DNA from: Pseudomonadota bacterium
GTDB taxonomy: Bacteria > Pseudomonadota > Gammaproteobacteria > Burkholderiales > Casimicrobiaceae
DNA length: 33,339 nt
Assembly: GCA_018241765.1 (NCBI GenBank)
Contig: JAFEDD010000004.1
Location: forward strand, 162,314 to 195,652
Direction of reading: 5' to 3'
Below are positions 24,434 to 32,785 of the stretch, piece after piece. The notes under the pieces were generated by a model. The model did no database searches. It worked only from the letters and a program-made list of their open reading frames with translations, and was not told the DNA's origin. The position numbers were made by a program, and so were the translations under genes. The first letter of the stretch is position 1; every line of letters starts with the position of its first letter.

Positions 24434-24799
24434 GGCGTGGCAGCGCCTTCGGTCGGTTCGGGACGGAGGGGGTATCGACACCGTGCCGCGGAGCCTCCAC
24501 CTCAGCACAATGTCATAGTACGTAATTAAAAGCGACGGACGCCCACCTAGTCAACCCCTGCCGGCGACCCGCGGAGCCATCGCCACAAATGCCACCATGC
24601 TGACTTTCGGGAATTTCCTTACGAGGCTCAAACGAAGCAGCGGGTGCGGCTACCGCGTCTTTGCGCCGCCGGTGCTTCTGCCATGCGTATCGGAAGTGTG
24701 CCCTGGAGAGCGCTCGCGTTGCAGCAAAGCTCGCCGGCACCGGGCCGCTAATGTCCAACCCGGCACGCGCGGCGCCGCGATTGAGCGTCGCGAAGCCCG
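24434..24799. other. Intergenic region between TagH-like and HNH genes
   Basis: 366 bases with no supported gene. It contains the candidate tagH promoter and the 3' end region of the HNH gene. Frames across it are shadows. No repeat copy and no clear terminator were found. Confidence 0.4.
24525..24554 (-). promoter_or_regulatory. Candidate promoter for the TagH-like gene
   Basis: On the minus strand TTGACT (plus 24549-24554) is followed after 18 bases by TTTAAT (plus 24525-24530), in a locally AT-rich patch. It is about 90 bases upstream of the start codon. Confidence 0.45.
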
Positions 24800-25378
24800 C
24801 TACGCCGCGCGCATCAGCGTCTTCGCGTTGCGGGCGAGCGCTTGCAGGTATTCCATCTGGTCGGCGAGGATGTGCCGGTTGGCGAGGATGAGTTTCTCGC
24901 TCTTGACCGGTCGATAGGGCACGTAGAGCAAGCGCAGCCCCGCCTGCTCGGGCGTGCGCCCGGCCTTGTCGAGATTGCAGCGGCGGCAGGCGGTGACGCA
25001 GTTCTCCCAAGTGTCGCGTCCGCCCTGCGAGCGCGGCACGATGTGGTCGCGCGTCAGTTCGCCCTCGGCGAACTGGTCGCCGCAGTATGCGCACAGGTGG
25101 CGGTCACGCGAAAAGAGCAGACGGTTGTCGCGCCCCGGCAGCGCCGAGACGGGGCTCCAGGTGCTGTGCTTGTGCTCGCCTTCGCAGGCGATGATGGAGG
25201 CCACCTCGATGACGCTGCGCTCACCGCTCTTGCGCTGGATGCCGCCGCGAAACGTGAGGATGACCTGGCCGAGGGACCACACGACGTGGCCGCGGGCGTA
25301 TTGGCAGACGGCCGTCTCCGGCGTCATCCAGCCCTTGGGCTGACCGCCGGAATCAAGTGCCAGGATCGCTAACGACAT
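24800..25378 (-). CDS. HNH endonuclease family protein
   Basis: A 192-residue protein with a C-terminal HNH domain. The first zinc-type pair is CAYCGDQF (about 95-102), then LTRDHIVPRSQGGRDTWENC (His-Asn-His-type core) and the second pair CRRCNLDKAG. The N-terminal ~90 residues (LAILALDSGGQPKGWMTP, then RGHVVWSLGQVILTFRGG) are the usual partner region of this widespread small HNH family. The ATG at 25378 has GGGGAG about 11 bases upstream. Longer in-frame starts at 25420 and 25444 exist. No methylase or restriction partner is next to it, so it is a stand-alone nuclease-fold protein of unknown role. Confidence 0.88.
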   Translation of the reverse strand: MSLAILALDSGGQPKGWMTPETAVCQYARGHVVWSLGQVILTFRGGIQRKSGERSVIEVASIIACEGEHKHSTWSPVSALPGRDNRLLFSRDRHLCAYCGDQFAEGELTRDHIVPRSQGGRDTWENCVTACRRCNLDKAGRTPEQAGLRLLYVPYRPVKSEKLILANRHILADQMEYLQALARNAKTLMRAA

Positions 25379-25556
25379 CGTAACGCTCACTCCCCCTGCG
25401 CCGGGTGCGGGCGCAGTCATCGGCCGGCACGTTCCGTCTGCCATGCCACACAGGCGAGGAAACCGGTGAGATCGTCAGCGGTCGGGCAGCGGAATCAGCG
25501 TGGCGCGATGGCGCCACGGGCGAAACTTACCACGTTTTGCCGTGCGTCGTGTCGGC

Positions 25557-27314
25557 TCAGTCGCGCAGTTGCAGCGCGGCGAGCCGAGCGTACAGCGCCG
25601 AGGTGCGCAGCAGCTCGTCGTGGCGCCCCATGGCGACGACGCGGCCCTCGTCGATGACGACGATGCGATCGGCCGAGCGCACGGTGGCGAGCCGGTGTGC
25701 GATGACCAGCGTCGTGCGCTCTCGCGCGCCGCCCTCGGGCCGCGCGAGCCGCTCGATGGCATCGGTGACCAGCGCCTCGCTCTCGGAGTCGAGCGCGCTG
25801 GTCGCCTCGTCGAGCAGCAGAATCGGCCGCGCGGCGAGGATGGCGCGGGCGATGGCGACCCGCTGGCGCTGCCCGCCGGAGAGCCGCACGCCGCGCTCGC
25901 CGAGTTCGGTGTCGAGTCCGTCCGGCAGGTGCGCGGCGAATTCCATGACGTGCGCCGCTGCGCAGGCCGCGCGCACGTCGGCGTCGCTCGCCGACGGGTT
26001 GCCATAGCGGACGTTGTCGGCGACGCTGCCCGAGAAGATGACCGGCTCCTGCGAGACGAGCGCAAACTGCCGCCGCCAGGCCACGGGATCGGCGCGCGTG
26101 GCATCGATGCCATCGACGCCGACGCTGCCCTCGCTCGGGTCGTAGAAGCGCAGCAGCAGCTGGAACACGGTGCTCTTGCCGGCGCCGCTCGGCCCGACCA
26201 GCGCGACGACCTCGCCGGCGGCGACGCGCAGCGAAAAATCCGCCAGCGCCGCGTGCTGCGGCCGCGTCGGATAGGCAAAACGGACGGCCTCGAAATGGAT
26301 GTCGCCGCGCGTGGCGGAAAGCGCGACCGGTGCGGCGGGCGCGACGATGTCGGAGCGCGCGGCGAGCAGCTCGCGGATGCGTACGCTGGAGCCGCCGGCG
26401 CGCTTCAATTGCCCGAAGACCTCCGAGATGGCGCCGACCGCCGTCGCCACCATCACCGCATAGAAGACGAAGGCGGAGAGCTGCCCCGCGCTCATGCGTC
26501 CGGCCAGGACATCCTGACCGCCGACCCACAGGATGATGGAGATGGCGATGAAGGCGAGCACGACGACGGTGGCCGACAGCAGCGCGCTCGAGCGCTCGCG
26601 GGCCGCGGCGTTGACGAAGACGGCATCGATGCGCTCGGCGAAGCGGCGTTGCTCGAACGTCTCCTGCGCATAGGCCTGCACCGTGCGCACGGCGTGGATC
26701 GTCTCGTCGCCGCGCGCCATCGCGTCGGCCAGCCGGTCTTGCCCATCCTTCGCGAGTTGACGCACGCGGCGGCCGAGCAGCACGACGGGCGCGATGACGA
26801 GTGGGGTGCCGATCAGCACGAAGACGAGCAGCCGCGGCGAGGTCAGCGCCAGCATGACGAGGGCGCCGATCATCATGACCAGGTTGCGCAGCGCCCACGA
26901 AAACGCATTGGAGACGACGCTTTCCAGCACCTGCGTGTCGTTGGTGAGCCGCGACAGCACGTCGCCGACGCGCTCGCGCTCGAAAAACGCGGGCGACAGC
27001 GTGAGCAGATGCCCGTAGACGCGCTGGCGGATGTCGTTGACGACACGGTTGTTCACCCACGCGATGTTGGAGAAGCGGATGTAGATGCCCACGCCCTGCG
27101 CCAGCGCGAGCGCCACCATGACGAGCAGGATGCGATCGAGCTCGGCGCCGCTGCCGGCCGCGAAGCCCTGGTCGACGACCCGCTTCAGGCCCTCGCCGAT
27201 GGCGAGCATGGCGCCGGCGGCCAGCGCGAGCCCGAACATGGCCACGGCGAGCCGCCGCCAGTAGGGCCGCACGAAGGGCCAGATGAACTGCAAAACGGCG
27301 GCGCGATCGGACAT
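25557..27314 (-). CDS. ABCB-type ABC transporter, fused permease and ATPase
   Basis: A 585-residue half-transporter that should work as a dimer, probably as an exporter. The membrane domain (about 15-310) has six hydrophobic segments and carries coupling-region features such as FERERVGDVLSRLTNDT and ARGDETIHAVRTVQAYAQE. The ATPase domain (about 340-580) has Walker A GPSGAGKST, Q-loop SQEPVIFSGSV, signature LSGGQRQRVAIARA, Walker B ILLLDEATSALD and the switch His in IAHRLATV. The ATG at 27314 has GGTAGGA just upstream; a longer frame continues into palindrome copy C and is not used. Substrate cannot be deduced. It is divergent from proA, with copy C between them. Confidence 0.94.
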   Translation of the reverse strand: MSDRAAVLQFIWPFVRPYWRRLAVAMFGLALAAGAMLAIGEGLKRVVDQGFAAGSGAELDRILLVMVALALAQGVGIYIRFSNIAWVNNRVVNDIRQRVYGHLLTLSPAFFERERVGDVLSRLTNDTQVLESVVSNAFSWALRNLVMMIGALVMLALTSPRLLVFVLIGTPLVIAPVVLLGRRVRQLAKDGQDRLADAMARGDETIHAVRTVQAYAQETFEQRRFAERIDAVFVNAAARERSSALLSATVVVLAFIAISIILWVGGQDVLAGRMSAGQLSAFVFYAVMVATAVGAISEVFGQLKRAGGSSVRIRELLAARSDIVAPAAPVALSATRGDIHFEAVRFAYPTRPQHAALADFSLRVAAGEVVALVGPSGAGKSTVFQLLLRFYDPSEGSVGVDGIDATRADPVAWRRQFALVSQEPVIFSGSVADNVRYGNPSASDADVRAACAAAHVMEFAAHLPDGLDTELGERGVRLSGGQRQRVAIARAILAARPILLLDEATSALDSESEALVTDAIERLARPEGGARERTTLVIAHRLATVRSADRIVVIDEGRVVAMGRHDELLRTSALYARLAALQLRD

Positions 27315-27355
27315 CGTTCCTACCTTTGGGCGCCGGCCGCGAACGAAAGAGAAAG

Positions 27356-27476
27356 CAACATCTTTTCGCTGCAAGGCGCATCCATAACGGGCTTGGAGCA
27401 ATGTTTGGCATGAAGTCGACTTCCTGCATTTTTCTTGTGCAAGCCCGTTGTGGGTGCACCTTTCAGCAACAAGTTG
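27356..27476. repeat. Dispersed palindromic element, copy C
   Basis: A 121-base imperfect palindrome with arms 27356-27395 and 27440-27476. The inner 8-10 bases ACGGGCTTG/CAAGCCCGT match perfectly, and GCTGCAAGG and GCTGAAAGG occupy matching outer positions. The central loop holds a perfect 12-base palindrome GAAGTCGACTTC (27412-27423), shared in part with copies A and B. It lies in the divergent intergenic region between the ABC transporter and proA, so it may also affect their promoters. Confidence 0.82.
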
Positions 27477-27517
27477 ATAGGCTCCGTTGGCCCCCGATGG
27501 GCCGATAGAATCGGATC

Positions 27518-28792
27518 ATGAACAAAGCCTTCGACGTCACCGAATACATCCATCAGACCGGTCGCGCCGCGCGTGCGGCAGCCCGCCCGATCGCGGCGGC
27601 GAGCACGGCCGCCAAGAACGCGGCGCTGCTCTTCATTGCCGAAACCCTCGAGAAGCGCGAGGCGCATCTGCTCGACGAAAACACGGCCGACGTGCGCGAC
27701 GCGCGCAAGGCCGATCTGGCGGCCGCCCTGATCGACCGGTTGACCCTGACCCCGAAGACGATCGCTGCGATGGCGCAGGGGATGCGCCAGATCGCCGCCC
27801 TGCCCGATCCGGTCGGCGCCATCGATGGCATGCGCACGCAGCCCTCGGGCATTCAGGTCGGACGCATGCGCGTGCCGATCGGCGTCATCGGCATCATCTA
27901 CGAATCGCGCCCGAACGTGACGGTGGACGCCGCCGGCCTCTGCCTGAAGAGCGGCAACGCGGTCCTGCTGCGCGGCGGCAGCGAGGCGGCGCGCTCGAAT
28001 CAGGCGCTCGCCGCGTGCATCGCCGCCGGGCTCAAGGCGGCGCAATTGCCCGAAGCGGCGGTGCAGGTCATCGAAACGACCGATCGCGCGGCGGTCGGCG
28101 AGATGATCCGCCGCCCGGAATACCTCGACCTCATCATCCCGCGCGGTGGGCGCGGACTGATCGAACGCATCGCCGCCGAGGCGCGAGTGCCGGTGCTGAA
28201 GCATCTGGATGGCAATTGCCACCTCTTCGTCGACGAATCGGCCGACGCCGAGCGCGCCGTGCGCGTGCTCGACAACGCCAAGACCCGTCGCTACGGCGTC
28301 TGCGGCGCGATGGAATCGCTGCTCGTGCACCAGTCGCGCATGCACGACATCCTGCCGCGCATCGCCAGCATATTCGCCGACAAGGGCGTCGAGATGCGCG
28401 GCTGCGAGCGCACGCGTGGCGCGCTGCCCTCGTTCGCGGTGCAAGCGGCCAGCGACGAGGACTGGGCCTGCGAGTACCTCGCGCCGATCGTCTCGATCAA
28501 GGTGGTCGCCGATCTCGACGAGGCCATCGCCCACATCGAGCGCTACGGGTCGCACCACACCGACGGCATCCTCACCAACGACTGGCGCAACGCGCAGCGC
28601 TTCCTGCGCGAAGTCGACAGCGCGAGCGTGATGGTCAACGCCAGCACGCAGTTCGCCGACGGCTTCGAGTACGGGCTCGGCGCCGAGATCGGCATCTCCA
28701 CCGACAAACTGCACGCCCGCGGACCGGTCGGCCTCGAAGGGCTCACCACACAGAAATATGTCGTGCTCGGCGACGGCAGCGTGCGGGGATGA
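27518..28792 (+). CDS. proA: Glutamate-5-semialdehyde dehydrogenase (gamma-glutamyl phosphate reductase)
   Basis: A 424-residue NADPH-dependent enzyme that reduces gamma-glutamyl phosphate to glutamate semialdehyde in proline synthesis. It has the aldehyde-dehydrogenase superfamily fold. Diagnostic segments are [19 protein letters not shown] (about 120-138), [15 protein letters not shown], the catalytic-Cys segment [15 protein letters not shown] (about 258-272), [20 protein letters not shown] and the C-terminal [14 protein letters not shown]. Full length and intact. proB is not adjacent. It is followed after 36 bases by the SEC-C/TPR gene on the same strand. Confidence 0.97.
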   Translation: MNKAFDVTEYIHQTGRAARAAARPIAAASTAAKNAALLFIAETLEKREAHLLDENTADVRDARKADLAAALIDRLTLTPKTIAAMAQGMRQIAALPDPVGAIDGMRTQPSGIQVGRMRVPIGVIGIIYESRPNVTVDAAGLCLKSGNAVLLRGGSEAARSNQALAACIAAGLKAAQLPEAAVQVIETTDRAAVGEMIRRPEYLDLIIPRGGRGLIERIAAEARVPVLKHLDGNCHLFVDESADAERAVRVLDNAKTRRYGVCGAMESLLVHQSRMHDILPRIASIFADKGVEMRGCERTRGALPSFAVQAASDEDWACEYLAPIVSIKVVADLDEAIAHIERYGSHHTDGILTNDWRNAQRFLREVDSASVMVNASTQFADGFEYGLGAEIGISTDKLHARGPVGLEGLTTQKYVVLGDGSVRG

Positions 28793-28828
28793 GCCCCCCG
28801 CGCGGCATCCGCCCTCCTGCAACGCGTG

Positions 28829-29197
28829 ATGAGCGACATCGACATCCCCCCGCCGAAGTCGCGCAACGACCGCTGCCCCTGCGGCAGCGGGAAGCGCTAC
28901 AAGCACTGCCACGGTGCGCCGGCGTTGGCGACGACGCCGCGGTCTGGGGAAGCCAGCCCCGCCGAACCGAACGCGACGTACGCAACGACCGATCTGCCGC
29001 GGCTTATGGATGCGGCGCTTGCAGCGCAACGGGCCGATGATCTCGATGCCGCTGCGGATTTGTACGCTGCCGCCCTGGCGCTCGCCCCCGGCGAGCCCGA
29101 TTGCCTGCACATGCTGGGCGTCGTCCGGCTCTACCAGCATCGCCGTGCCGAGGCGCTCGCGTTGATCGAGCGCGCCGGTCGCTCGACCGGCTGGTAG
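28829..29197 (+). CDS. SEC-C motif and TPR protein, 5' part of an amber-interrupted frame
   Basis: A 122-residue protein ending at TAG (29195-29197). The N-terminus holds a SEC-C zinc motif (NDRCPCGSGKRYKHCHG, about 13-29). About 55-115 form two tetratricopeptide-like helical pairs (MDAALAAQRADDLDAAADLY, then PDCLHMLGVVRLYQHRRAEA). It stops in the middle of a TPR: the same frame continues as HGDYRHNYGYAISALLPGR, which is how TPR proteins of this kind normally go on. The ATG follows a GTG one codon earlier. The gene appears to be the 5' part of a longer SEC-C/TPR/glycosyltransferase gene broken by one stop codon. It may still make a short protein. Confidence 0.75.
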   Translation: MSDIDIPPPKSRNDRCPCGSGKRYKHCHGAPALATTPRSGEASPAEPNATYATTDLPRLMDAALAAQRADDLDAAADLYAAALALAPGEPDCLHMLGVVRLYQHRRAEALALIERAGRSTGW

Positions 29198-31171
29198 CAT
29201 GGCGACTACCGGCACAACTACGGCTACGCGATCAGCGCGCTGCTTCCCGGTCGCACGCCGCTGGCGGTGGACCGGCTCATCGCCTCGTCGCGAACGACTG
29301 GCGCGCCAATGCCTGACCCGCACACCGTCGCGCTGATCGTGATCGCCGATGGCGTCGTGCGCATTCCACCTCGGCCGGACGCTCGGTATACGCTGGCGCC
29401 ATCGCCCTTCGCTTCGGGCGAAGCGCACGCGATCGAGGTCGCGCGAGAGTGTCTGCGGCACGGCAAGGCATGGGGCTTCGGGGCCTTGCACGCAATGCCT
29501 TTCAGCGACCAAATCGGGCACATCAGTCAGTCGGCCCACCAACAGTTGGCGTTCAGCCGCAACCTGTCCCACGCGTTGTTCAACGCGCCGCTGGCACCCC
29601 TGGCGCTCGGCAATGTGGTACTGAGTGCGGCGGCGCTCGCCGCGCTCGCGGCGCGCCATGACAGCCGGTCGTTGACGCTGGGCGAGGTCGTGCTCGCCTT
29701 GCTGCGCGATCTCGAACCGCACTTTGCCGCGCAAGTTGGCGCCGTGGTGCCGGGCACGCGGCAACCACGCGTCGAGGCCGAGTTGAGCGCCGGTGCGCGG
29801 CGACTTCCCGCCGCGTTCGATACGTACCTGCACGCCGCGCTGGCGCCGCTGACGTCGGCGGCCGACCGATTCGGAAATCCGCTCGCGCCGAGGCTGTCGT
29901 TGTACGGCCCCGGTTTCATCAAGCGAATGCTTCGTGCGGGCAATGGCCGCCATCTCTCCGGCGAGCGCCTGGAAGCGCTCGCCGCGCTGGCGCAGACGGT
30001 GCCGCAACCGGCCGCCAACGCGACGAAGAGCCCCCTGCGCACCGACGGCTTCGATCTGATCGGGTTTGCCCGAACCGAGAGCGGGCTCGGCGAAAACGTC
30101 CGGGCGCTGGCGCGCACCTGCGAAGCGGCGGGCATCCCCGTCAGCGTGTCGGACGTCGATATCGATACCGGTACCCGCAAGGAAGACGATGACGTCGTCC
30201 ATCTGCTCGTCGATGAGCCGAAATTCGCCTTCAGCATCATCTGTACCAACCCGGACGTGCTGGCGGAGGCAATCCACCACGACGGCGTCGGCGCCTCGCG
30301 CGGCATCCGGCGTATTGGCTACTGGGCGTGGGAGCTCGACGAGCTGCCGCCGGCGTGGCGTCGCGCCGCGCCGCTGCTCGACGAAATCTGGACGCCCTCC
30401 GAATTCGTCACCAACGCCGTTCGCCGCAGCACGCAGGCACTTGCCTACACGGTCCCCACTCCGATTCGCGCGCCGCGCTCGACGCTGCCGCCGCAGCGCG
30501 CCGCGTTCGGACTTGGCCTCGATCAGCACGTCTTTTTGTTCAGCTTTGCATACGGCTCGTTTGCGACGCGAAAGAACCCGTGGGCCGTCATTCGCGCATT
30601 TCGAGCCGCCTTTGCGAACGGAGACGAGCCAGTTCAACTGGTCATCAAAACCACACAGGCAAACGCGTTCACCGACATGGCCCGCGATCTGCACGCGCTC
30701 GCCGCGGGCGATGCTCGCATCGTGTTCATCGAACGCTTCCTGAGTCGCGCCGAGGTCAGCGCGTTGCAGCTGTGCAGCGACACCTTCGTCTCGCTGCATC
30801 GTTCCGAGGGTTTCGGCGTGGGCATGGCCGAGATGATGGCGGCAGGCAAATCGGTCATCGGCATCGCATGGTCGGGCAACCTCGACTTCACGACCGGCGA
30901 CAACAGCGTGCTCGTCCCCTATCGGCTGATACCTCTGACCGCGAATGACTACGTCTGGCATAGCGGCCAGGTGTGGGCGGACGCCAGCGTCGAGGCGGCT
31001 GCGGATGCCATGCGCCGCCTCGCCTTCGACCGTGCATTCGGGGTTCGGCGTGGCGATCGAGCGGCGCTCGACATGGCACACCGCTACGGCGAAGCCGCGA
31101 TCGCCGAGAAGCTGCGCGAACACCTGGCGCGACTCGCCGCCACCGTGCGCGCTGGCGCCGCGCCGACGTGA
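29198..31171 (+). CDS. GT-B glycosyltransferase, 3' part of an amber-interrupted frame
   Basis: 657 open codons continue directly, in the same frame, from the upstream stop. Possible separate starts are GTG at 29267 and ATG at 29309, neither with a convincing ribosome-binding site. The N-terminal ~270 residues are unassigned. The C-terminal half is a GT4-like GT-B glycosyltransferase: DLIGFARTESGLGENVRALA, GYWAWELDELPPAW, IWTPSEFVTNAVR, then FLFSFAYGSFATRKNPWAVI and the nucleotide-sugar-binding SEGFGVGMAEMMAAGKSVIG, with the usual Glu residues. Donor and acceptor are unknown. Whether it is made as a separate protein, by stop-codon readthrough, or is a broken gene cannot be told from sequence. 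Confidence 0.75.
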   Translation, partial: HGDYRHNYGYAISALLPGRTPLAVDRLIASSRTTGAPMPDPHTVALIVIADGVVRIPPRPDARYTLAPSPFASGEAHAIEVARECLRHGKAWGFGALHAMPFSDQIGHISQSAHQQLAFSRNLSHALFNAPLAPLALGNVVLSAAALAALAARHDSRSLTLGEVVLALLRDLEPHFAAQVGAVVPGTRQPRVEAELSAGARRLPAAFDTYLHAALAPLTSAADRFGNPLAPRLSLYGPGFIKRMLRAGNGRHLSGERLEALAALAQTVPQPAANATKSPLRTDGFDLIGFARTESGLGENVRALARTCEAAGIPVSVSDVDIDTGTRKEDDDVVHLLVDEPKFAFSIICTNPDVLAEAIHHDGVGASRGIRRIGYWAWELDELPPAWRRAAPLLDEIWTPSEFVTNAVRRSTQALAYTVPTPIRAPRSTLPPQRAAFGLGLDQHVFLFSFAYGSFATRKNPWAVIRAFRAAFANGDEPVQLVIKTTQANAFTDMARDLHALAAGDARIVFIERFLSRAEVSALQLCSDTFVSLHRSEGFGVGMAEMMAAGKSVIGIAWSGNLDFTTGDNSVLVPYRLIPLTANDYVWHSGQVWADASVEAAADAMRRLAFDRAFGVRRGDRAALDMAHRYGEAAIAEKLREHLARLAATVRAGAAPT

Positions 31172-31214
31172 GCGCAACCCCGAGCACGACGGGGGGCAAT
31201 GAGACAATCGCGCC

Positions 31215-32063
31215 ATGCGGTTCCACAAATACCACGCCCTCGGCAACGACTATCTGGTGATCGACCCGCAGGATTGGCCTTCGGAATTCAGCGCGGCGGA
31301 GATTCGGCGCATCTGCCACCCGCACTACGGCGTCGGCTCCGATGGCATCGTGTGGGGGCCGTTGCCGGCCGTGGGTGATGTCCCGTTCGCGCTGCGCATC
31401 TTCAATCCCGATGGCAGCGAAGCACAGAAAAGCGGCAACGGCCTGCGCATCTTTTGCCGCTATTTGTTCGATGGCCGGCGCGTCACCACCGAACCCTTTC
31501 GCCTGCACACCCGAGGCGGCGTGGTGACGGCGCGCGTCTTCGATGGCGGACGCCAGGTGACGGTCGAGATGGGCCGCGTGAGCTTTGCCGCCTCCGCCGT
31601 TCCGGTGCTCGGCCCGCCGCGCGAAGTCATTCGCGAAACGCTCCACGTCGGCGATGAGGCGATCACCTTCACCAGTGCGTCGATCGGCAACCCGCATTGC
31701 GTCGTCGAGCGACCCGGCACGACGACGGCGGACGTGCATCGACTCGGGCCGTCGATCGAGCGGCACCCGAACTTCCCCGAGCGCACCAACGTGCAGTTCC
31801 TGAGCGTGCGCGACCGTGCCAACATCGCCATCGAAATCTGGGAGCGCGGCGCCGGCTACACGCTGGCCTCGGGCTCCAGTGCGAGCGCGGCGGCCGCCGT
31901 CGCGCACCGTCTCGGTCTCGTCGATGCGAACGTCACCGTGCACATGCCCGGTGGACGCATCGCCATCGACATCGATGAACACTTCGGCATCACGATGACC
32001 GGGCCGGTCACGCGCATTGCCGACGGGCGGCTGGCGCCCGAAATGTTGGAGGATCTGGCATGA
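31215..32063 (+). CDS. Diaminopimelate epimerase family protein lacking both catalytic cysteines
   Basis: A 282-residue protein with the full DapF fold and length, beginning MRFHKYHALGNDYLVIDP and containing the usual PDGSEAQKSGNGLRIF and WERGAGYTLASGSS blocks. In classical DapF (numbered as in Haemophilus influenzae) Cys73 and Cys217 act as the two acid/base residues. The aligned residues here are Ser73 (SGNG instead of CGNG) and Ser219 (SGSS instead of CGTG). The residue aligned with the substrate-binding Glu of GAGET is Tyr215. The only nearby Cys, Cys81, is not at a catalytic position. It overlaps DUF484 by 4 bases (ATGA) and is followed by xerC, the normal dapF locus. Epimerase activity is therefore doubtful or altered. 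Confidence 0.88.
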   Translation: MRFHKYHALGNDYLVIDPQDWPSEFSAAEIRRICHPHYGVGSDGIVWGPLPAVGDVPFALRIFNPDGSEAQKSGNGLRIFCRYLFDGRRVTTEPFRLHTRGGVVTARVFDGGRQVTVEMGRVSFAASAVPVLGPPREVIRETLHVGDEAITFTSASIGNPHCVVERPGTTTADVHRLGPSIERHPNFPERTNVQFLSVRDRANIAIEIWERGAGYTLASGSSASAAAAVAHRLGLVDANVTVHMPGGRIAIDIDEHFGITMTGPVTRIADGRLAPEMLEDLA

Positions 32064-32752
32064 ATCCGTTGACCCCGCTCGACGGCGCCGATGTCGCCGC
32101 CTGGCTCAAGGCAAACCCGGACTTTTTCATGGATTACGGCGAGGTGTTCTCGTCGATGCGCATTCCGCATCCGCAGGGCGGGCACGCCATCTCGATGGTC
32201 GAGCGGCAGCTCATCTCGCTGCGCGAACGCAACGCGCAGCTCGAGCGGCAGTTGCTGGAACTGATCGGCTTCGGCCAACACAACGACGGGCTGATCGAGA
32301 AGCTGCATCGGCTGACGCTCGCGCTGTTTCGTGCGCCCGATGCGGCGCTGACGCTCGCGGTCGTCGAGGAGAGTCTGCGCAGCGACTTTGCCGTGCCCTT
32401 CAGCGCCGTGCGGTGGTGGGGCGGCGCACTCGGTGACCACCGGCTCGAAGCAACACTCGCCTGCTCGACCGAGCTGCGCGACTATGTGGGTGGCCTCGAT
32501 CGGCCTTATGTGGGGCCGAACAGCGCGCACGAGTCGCGCACGTGGCTTGGCGCCGGCGGCGCTGATGCGCGCTCGTTCGCCTATGTGCCCTTGCTCGATG
32601 GCGCAGTGACCGGTGTGCTGATGCTGGCGAGCGAGGACGGCGGTCGCTTCACGCCCGACATGGCAACCGACGTGCTGACCCGGCTCGCGCAGCTGACCAG
32701 CGCGGCGCTGGGCCGCTTCGCGCGGCACGATTTCGAACCCGACGTGGCCTGA
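32060..32752 (+). CDS. DUF484 family protein (YigA-like)
   Basis: A 230-residue protein of the DUF484 family, which has a GAF-like fold. The N-terminal part (VAAWLKANPDFFMDYGEVFS, then IPHPQGGHAISMVERQL) and the short coiled segment (LRERNAQLERQLLELIGFGQ) are diagnostic. The C-terminal part (FAYVPLLDGAVTGVLMLAS, then ALGRFARHDFEPDV) fits the rest. The ATG overlaps the dapF-family stop (ATGA), so the two are translationally coupled. The dapF-DUF484-xerC order is widely conserved in proteobacteria. Function is unknown. Confidence 0.92.
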   Translation: MNPLTPLDGADVAAWLKANPDFFMDYGEVFSSMRIPHPQGGHAISMVERQLISLRERNAQLERQLLELIGFGQHNDGLIEKLHRLTLALFRAPDAALTLAVVEESLRSDFAVPFSAVRWWGGALGDHRLEATLACSTELRDYVGGLDRPYVGPNSAHESRTWLGAGGADARSFAYVPLLDGAVTGVLMLASEDGGRFTPDMATDVLTRLAQLTSAALGRFARHDFEPDVA

Positions 32753-32785
32753 ACTCGGCGCTGCCAAGGGCGCCGAAGTCGCGCG

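Noticed and set aside
27320-31246. 1308-codon minus-strand open frame
   Set aside because: It runs antisense through copy C, proA, the SEC-C/TPR gene and the glycosyltransferase; composition is typical of a shadow frame.
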